From positions 1 through 18,095 of the forward strand of contig JADFNY010000013.1 of assembly GCA_022563115.1 (NCBI GenBank): a stretch of DNA of 18,095 nucleotides, written 5' to 3'. A program made the translations under genes and the position numbers. This document shows positions 13,492 to 18,095 of this stretch, in pieces (the first letter of the stretch is position 1; every line of letters begins with the position of its first letter). The notes beneath the pieces are model-generated. The model searched no databases. It was given only the letters and a program-made list of their open reading frames with translations, and was not told the DNA's origin. This DNA comes from Acidobacteriota bacterium (GTDB lineage: Bacteria; Acidobacteriota; UBA890).

Positions 13492-14447
13492 GTGACGCGA
13501 GAGACGCGAGAGGGGGTCGCGCCGCCGAAACCCTCCATAAGCTGGAGTCGTACGGCGTGGTGTTCCGGCAGCTTCCCCGGGCGCTCGTTGTGGGGGGTAG
13601 CAACTTCTTCGCCGACGGCTTGTTCAACCAGTGCGCCGCAATTTCGTACTATGCCCTGCTCTCGGTGCCGGCGTTCGTCAGCTTGCTGGCGTCGATTCTG
13701 GGCTTCGTCCTCGGCAGTGCCGAGGAGGGCTTGGACGCCGCCGTCGGTGAAATCCGCCAGCTGATCCCCGACCTGCCCACCGAGATCGTCGAGATAGCGG
13801 CGAGCTTTTTCCAGTACCGCGGCACCATCGGCGCAGCCGCTCTGCTGGTGAGCTTGTGGATCGCGCAACTCGTGTTCGCGGCCATTCAAACCGCCGTATC
13901 ACAGATCTTCCAACGCCCGCCGATGAAGATGGACTGGCGTCACTTCGCGCTGCAGGCGGCCTGGGACTGGGGCAAGCCGTTCCTGCTGTTCTTCGCCGCG
14001 GCGTCGCTGCTGGTTGTGTCGTTCGCCTTCGAGAGCATCATCTCGGTGCTGCGCAGCTTCGACACGCCGTGGACGGTGCAGATCATCGAGCTCACCGACA
14101 ACAGCGCCCTGCTGGCGCTCGCCACCTCATTGATCACCGGGACGATCGTCTTCGGGCTCATCCTCCAGGCGCTGACCCCGCAGCTGGTGTCGCTGCGAGT
14201 GTTGCTGCCCTCGGCGATCGTCGGTTCGCTGCTCTGGGAGCTCGCCTCGCAGCTTTTTTCCTCCTACCTCGTGTACGCGGCGAGCGTCCGCAGTTTCACC
14301 GGGTCAGCGGGCGCGGTGGTGATCTTCATGCTCTGGGTCTACTACGCCGCCACCGTGCTGCTGTACAGCCTCGAGGTCGCCGCCACGCTCTCGGGCGACC
14401 GCCGGCTCAACGGCTCGCGTACAACCGACACCGCGCACACGCTGTAG
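13488..14447 (+). CDS. YihY/BrkB-family inner membrane protein
   Basis: A 319-residue protein whose ATG overlaps the transporter stop (ATGA), indicating coupled translation. The YihY/UPF0761 pattern is evident: FADGLFNQCAAISYYALLSVPAFVSLL in the first helix region, then IGAAALLVSLWIAQLVFAAI, FLLFFAAASLLVVSFAF, ITGTIVFGLILQAL, LRVLLPSAIVGSLLWELASQLFSSYLVY and GAVVIFMLWVYYAATVLLYSLEV near the end. About six membrane helices. The family was once called ribonuclease BN, but that activity belongs to another protein; the real function is unsettled (transport or envelope). The polar first 25 residues are Arg/Asp rich. It converges with the metalloprotease gene, only 17 bp separating the stops, with no obvious terminator there. 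Confidence 0.9.
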   Translation: MSDARDARGGRAAETLHKLESYGVVFRQLPRALVVGGSNFFADGLFNQCAAISYYALLSVPAFVSLLASILGFVLGSAEEGLDAAVGEIRQLIPDLPTEIVEIAASFFQYRGTIGAAALLVSLWIAQLVFAAIQTAVSQIFQRPPMKMDWRHFALQAAWDWGKPFLLFFAAASLLVVSFAFESIISVLRSFDTPWTVQIIELTDNSALLALATSLITGTIVFGLILQALTPQLVSLRVLLPSAIVGSLLWELASQLFSSYLVYAASVRSFTGSAGAVVIFMLWVYYAATVLLYSLEVAATLSGDRRLNGSRTTDTAHTL

Positions 14448-14464
14448 AGCGGTCTGGATGTGTC

Positions 14465-17182
14465 TTATCGGTAGAAGAGCTCGTCCTTCGAGCAGTACGG
14501 CTCCAGGCCCAGCATGTAGTTGAAGCCACTGACGCCGGCGCCCGACCACGATCCGATGTAGTCCAGCGCGGGCTCACCGATCGGCGCTCCCGGAGGCGCT
14601 CCCGGGGTCGCTGCCTGGGTGTAGACGCCGCCCGGACGCGACAAGAAACGCTGGATGTCGCGGGCCACGAGGTTGTAGTGGGCCGCGTCGCCCGCCGAGA
14701 CACCGTTCTCCGACTGCATGCGGTGGTCGAGGCGCTCGAGCGCCAGGGTCGCTACGGCACGGGCCTGGGGCATCTGCGCCCCGGCGGCCAGCTGCATGAG
14801 GTTCTCGACCACGACGCGCTCGACGGCGCGGTTGATCTCGGCCTCGTAGCTGTTCGCCGGATGGGCGCCGAAGGTCGCGTCGACGAGCTCGTCGATGACC
14901 TCCTCGAGGCCCGGCAACGACTCGTCGATGGCGTGCTGCTGCACCAGGCGGGCGGCGCGCTGGCCGTTGAGGATCTCGCCGACGGTGTGATCGGCGGCCA
15001 CTACGGCCGGCGTGATCACGTCGAAGGTCGAACCCGTATAGCGCGGGAACAGCTCGCGGGTGCGACCGTAGCCTGTCGGGCGCGGCGGTAGCATCGTCAC
15101 GACGCTGTCGGGCAGGGTCAGCTCGCTGGCCGAGATCGTTGCGAGCAAGGCGTCGAGCGCCTCCATCTGGTCCTGGCGCGATACGGGCTCGAACGGCGTG
15201 CGGCCGTCACCCCGCAGCGAGTAGATGTAGTTGCTGCCGCCGAGCGGCGAGGCCGCGGCGCTGACCTGGTAACGATGGTGCAGGTACAACGGCACCAGCA
15301 CCTCTTCCATGGTTGCCATCGGCTCGCCGAGCTTGATGTTGCGCTCGCCGAAACGATCCAGCGCCGCACGGCGTACTTCCATCATGCGGTCGAGCTCGGC
15401 GGCCGGATCCATGCCGTTGGACCACTGGTTGGAGCGCGGGTGAGCGCTCATGTCCTGGTTGGTCATGTAGCGCAGGTCCTGCGCCCAGGCCTCGGCGAGG
15501 ATCACCTGCAGGGCCTCGGACTCGTCGGTGCCTTCGGGAAAGTCCTGATAGCCGTAGGCGACCCCGACCTTGTCCCACTCGCCGATCTCACGTTCGTAGA
15601 CCTCGGAGAAGTCGAAACCGCCGGCCTCGGTCCAGGTGATCAACGGATGCGGGTAGTCCATCACCGACGTGCGGCCCTGCGAGCTGTCGTAGTAGTTGTG
15701 CCCGAAGCCGATGGTGTGACCGACCTCGTGCGCCGACAGCTGGCTGACCCGGGCCAAGGCCCAGTCGGCAAGCTCGGGCGGCGTCTCATCGCCATTGACG
15801 TACGGCGCCAGCAGGCCCTCGGCGATCATGTAATCCTGCCTGACGCGCAGCGAGCCGAGCGTCACCTGGCCTTTCATGATCTCGCCGGTGCGCGGGTCGG
15901 TCACCCCACCGCCGCTGCTCCAGCCGCGTGTCGAGCGGTGCACCCAGTTGATGACGTTGTAGCGGATGTCGTGGCTCGAGACGTCGGGCGGTCGCAACTC
16001 GACCTGGAAGGCGTCGCGATAACCGGCCGCCTCGAACGCCTGGTTCCACCAGTGGGCGCCGGTCAAAAGTGCGGTGCGGATCGGCTCGGGAGCCCCGGGG
16101 TCGAGGTAGTAGATGATCGGCTCGACCGGGTCCGACACCGCGGCGCTCGGATCGACCTTCTCGAGGCGATGCCGACGGATGGAGCGCTTGGTCAGCGACG
16201 TTCCCAGCGGCACCGAGTAATCCTGATAGCTTATCGAACCGAAGCTCGAGCGCGGGTCGTACTCGCGCGGCTCGTAGTCATCGTCGGGGAGCTGCACGAA
16301 GGCGTGATGCACGCGCAGGGTCGGTGCCGCCGCCGACGAGGCCACCGATCCAACGCCTTCGAAAGCGTCGCCGCGACCACCGCGACCGCCGCCGCCACCG
16401 CGGCCGCCGCCACCGGCACCGCTGACAAACGTGAGCGTGACCTCCATCTCGGTGTTTTCGGGGAAGTTCATCGTCATCGGCATGTACACGGCGCTGCGAC
16501 TGCCCTCGAGGCGATAGTCGCCGAGCCTGTTGGCGATGCCGTTGTGATCGGTGAGCAAGTACGGTGTCATGTCGACGAGCACGCGGTCGCCGGTCTGCGC
16601 CGCGGCTGTCCAACCCCAGTGGATCGCCGGGGCGAAGGCGTCGGTGACGGCGCGGACCTCTTCCGGGTTGTCGGAGCTCGAGCGGAAGCGATAGTTGGGC
16701 TGCACCATGAAGATCTTGGGTCCGATCCGCTCGAAATAGACGATCCGACTGCCCTGCCCGGCGCCCCGGTCGAGGCCGATGTCGTTGGACCCCAGGCCGG
16801 CGGCAAGGCCGCTCAGATTGAGGATCTCCTCGTTCCAGCGGTTGATCTCCATGAACAGCTCGCCGGCCTCGGCGTCCCAGTATATGGGCATGAAGCCGTC
16901 GATCGGCTCCATTCCGGCAGTGTGCTCCTCGATCGTCGGCGGCGTCTCGCTCTGCAGGCCGCCGTCATCACCGCGGCCTCCGCGTTGGGCGCGAACGGCT
17001 GCGCGGTACTCGGCTTCCCAGCCGGTGGCCGCGGCGCTTGCGGACATCCAGCCTTCAGCGGCGAGATTGGTGGCGGTGGCCGAGCTGCTCAGAACCATCG
17101 GTGGAATCACCAGAGCCGCGGCGAGTGCGAGGGTCAGAAACCGTGCAATCCGGTTGGTGTGAAGGGATCGGTGGTACGCCAT
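14465..17182 (-). CDS. Secreted zinc-dependent metalloprotease (DUF5117/DUF4953 type)
   Basis: A 905-residue exported protein. ATG 17182 is preceded by AGGAGG at nine bases; a longer in-frame start at 17254 adds 24 residues without signal-peptide logic. The signal peptide covers about residues 1-38 (FLTLALAAALVIPPMVLSSSATA). The N-terminal part to about 230 follows the DUF5117 pattern. HEVGHTIGFGHN gives the metzincin zinc site H485, E486, H489 and H495, with the Met-turn SVMDYP around M508. The C-terminal half to the end resembles the DUF4953 region. A Gly/Arg-only insert lies at about 255-271. The enzyme should cleave proteins or peptides in the periplasm or outside; substrate unknown. It is divergent from an MFS gene across 149 bp. 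Length is normal for the family, with nothing evidently broken. Confidence 0.9.
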   Translation of the reverse strand: MAYHRSLHTNRIARFLTLALAAALVIPPMVLSSSATATNLAAEGWMSASAAATGWEAEYRAAVRAQRGGRGDDGGLQSETPPTIEEHTAGMEPIDGFMPIYWDAEAGELFMEINRWNEEILNLSGLAAGLGSNDIGLDRGAGQGSRIVYFERIGPKIFMVQPNYRFRSSSDNPEEVRAVTDAFAPAIHWGWTAAAQTGDRVLVDMTPYLLTDHNGIANRLGDYRLEGSRSAVYMPMTMNFPENTEMEVTLTFVSGAGGGGRGGGGGRGGRGDAFEGVGSVASSAAAPTLRVHHAFVQLPDDDYEPREYDPRSSFGSISYQDYSVPLGTSLTKRSIRRHRLEKVDPSAAVSDPVEPIIYYLDPGAPEPIRTALLTGAHWWNQAFEAAGYRDAFQVELRPPDVSSHDIRYNVINWVHRSTRGWSSGGGVTDPRTGEIMKGQVTLGSLRVRQDYMIAEGLLAPYVNGDETPPELADWALARVSQLSAHEVGHTIGFGHNYYDSSQGRTSVMDYPHPLITWTEAGGFDFSEVYEREIGEWDKVGVAYGYQDFPEGTDESEALQVILAEAWAQDLRYMTNQDMSAHPRSNQWSNGMDPAAELDRMMEVRRAALDRFGERNIKLGEPMATMEEVLVPLYLHHRYQVSAAASPLGGSNYIYSLRGDGRTPFEPVSRQDQMEALDALLATISASELTLPDSVVTMLPPRPTGYGRTRELFPRYTGSTFDVITPAVVAADHTVGEILNGQRAARLVQQHAIDESLPGLEEVIDELVDATFGAHPANSYEAEINRAVERVVVENLMQLAAGAQMPQARAVATLALERLDHRMQSENGVSAGDAAHYNLVARDIQRFLSRPGGVYTQAATPGAPPGAPIGEPALDYIGSWSGAGVSGFNYMLGLEPYCSKDELFYR

Positions 17183-17331
17183 GTGGGCCAGCCTCCTATT
17201 GCGCTTCCTGTGGATGAACGCTTGGCGTGGGGATTCGGGGGCCCAGTCTGACAAGTGTTAGCCCGTTCGCCAACCGGAGGCGTCGCGTTGATGGCCCTCT
17301 ACCGGCTGGTTGATCGGATAAGCTCCGCCGA

Positions 17332-18095
17332 ATGAGCGAGAAGTGGCGCAATCTTTGGCTCCTGACCATCTCCGTGCTGCTGGCCAAGGGCCTCTGGTTC
17401 TCCGCCCCAGCGGTGGTGCCGCAGCTGACGTTGGAATGGAATCTGACCGGGAACCAGCAATCCTGGCTGACGATGACGGTGCAAGCCGGCTTCGTCATCG
17501 GCGCGCTGATCAGCGCCACGGTCAACCTCGCCGACCGCGTCCAGCCCCAGTACCTGCTCGCCGCCAGCGCCCTGGTCGGTGCCCTGTTCAACGCCGCGAT
17601 CGCGCTGTTCGCCGACTCACCCGACGTCGTGATGGTGTTGCGGGTGCTGACCGGCGTCTGCCTGGCGGGCGTCTATCCACCGGCGATGAAGCTGGTGGCG
17701 ACGTGGTGCAAAGAGGACCGCGGCCTCGGCATCGGCCTCCTGGTCGGAGCCCTGACGATCGGCTCGGCATCTCCCCACCTGATCAACGCCCTGCCCTTCT
17801 TTGGTGGCGAAGCCGGGATGCCCCCCTGGCGCAGCGTGCTGATGGTCGCCTCGGTATCGGCGGTCGTCGGCGCCGCCATCGCCGGCGCCTTCGTGCGGCC
17901 GGGGACGGTGCTGCCCACGACCAGCCGGTTCAGCTGGCGCTACGCAGCCCGAGCCCTGGGCCAGAAACCGTCGCGGCTGGCCAACTTCGGCTACCTCGGG
18001 CACATGTGGGAGCTGTATGCGATGTGGGTGTGGGTGCCGACGCTGCTGATCGTCAGTTACGATGCCGCCGGATTGAGCTTGCAATCAGCGCAACT
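17332..18095 (+). CDS. MFS transporter, N-terminal part (cut by window edge)
   Basis: The first 254 codons are open with no stop up to the right edge. The start is ATG 17332; no strong ribosome site precedes it, so the start is probable rather than certain. The visible part has about six to seven hydrophobic helices: WLLTISVLLAKGLWFSAPAV, SWLTMTVQAGFVIGALISATV, LLAASALVGALFNAAIALF, MVLRVLTGVCLAGVYPPAMK, GLGIGLLVGALTIGSASPHL and LMVASVSAVVGAAIAGAFV. The NLADR loop between helices 2 and 3 and the VYPPAMKLVATW segment in helix 4-5 are MFS features, closest in feel to the nitrate/cyanate (NarK/CynX) part of the superfamily. Substrate cannot be named. It is transcribed away from the metalloprotease. 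Confidence 0.85.
   Translation, partial: MSEKWRNLWLLTISVLLAKGLWFSAPAVVPQLTLEWNLTGNQQSWLTMTVQAGFVIGALISATVNLADRVQPQYLLAASALVGALFNAAIALFADSPDVVMVLRVLTGVCLAGVYPPAMKLVATWCKEDRGLGIGLLVGALTIGSASPHLINALPFFGGEAGMPPWRSVLMVASVSAVVGAAIAGAFVRPGTVLPTTSRFSWRYAARALGQKPSRLANFGYLGHMWELYAMWVWVPTLLIVSYDAAGLSLQSAQ

Noticed and set aside
13856..17251. Very long plus-strand open frames (13856-15091 and 15275-17251)
   Set aside because: They lie out of frame with or antisense to yihY and the metalloprotease; the translations show no family motifs. GC-rich DNA makes such frames common.

Overview
This window is chromosomal DNA from a GC-rich bacterium with a Gram-negative type envelope. It carries a periplasmic PQQ dehydrogenase with a c-type cytochrome domain, CpxP/Spy-type secreted proteins, VIT and LiaF-like envelope proteins, and a large secreted zinc metalloprotease. 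The TAAGTV/SPEQAE-style Ser/Thr kinase remnant, the PQQ enzyme and the DUF5117/DUF4953 protease are a combination I associate with Acidobacteriota or relatives. That placement is an inference; nothing in the window fixes the taxon.

Layout, left to right. (1) Positions 1-2.8 kb, minus strand, is a group of envelope genes: a DUF1499 membrane protein, a DUF5668 membrane protein, a LiaF-like protein overlapping it by 11 bp, and the start of a VIT-domain protein that runs off the left edge. A truncated YceI C-terminus lies just upstream of DUF1499. (2) 2.9-5.3 kb has a small hairpin repeat array, a possible promoter, and a cytochrome c/PQQ dehydrogenase on the plus strand. (3) 5.3-7.7 kb is the unusual part. 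It holds an AT-richer NYN-domain nuclease gene with an inserted zinc ribbon and a terminator hairpin immediately before its ribosome binding site. After it come three broken genes packed end to end: arginine repressor, Ser/Thr kinase and M19 dipeptidase. (4) 7.8-9.6 kb is an intact secreted YtcJ-like amidohydrolase followed by a perfect 15-bp inverted repeat. (5) 9.7-11.4 kb has two tandem Spy/CpxP-like secreted proteins, each followed by a terminator. (6) 11.4-14.4 kb is a compact plus-strand run: BolA, CGFS monothiol glutaredoxin, a receiver-domain fragment, a UMF1-family transporter, and a YihY-family protein overlapping it by 4 bp. (7) 14.5-17.2 kb is a minus-strand secreted zinc metalloprotease, divergent from an MFS transporter that runs off the right edge.

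Functional reading. Most intact genes are ordinary envelope, periplasmic and transport genes. BolA plus the CGFS glutaredoxin is a recognised iron-sulfur trafficking pair. The distinctive theme is truncated gene pieces (YceI, ArgR, kinase, dipeptidase, receiver domain) next to intact genes, together with small palindromic repeats between genes. This suggests repeated local rearrangement and one foreign insertion around the NYN gene. I found no CRISPR array, rRNA, tRNA, recognisable transposase or complete defence system.
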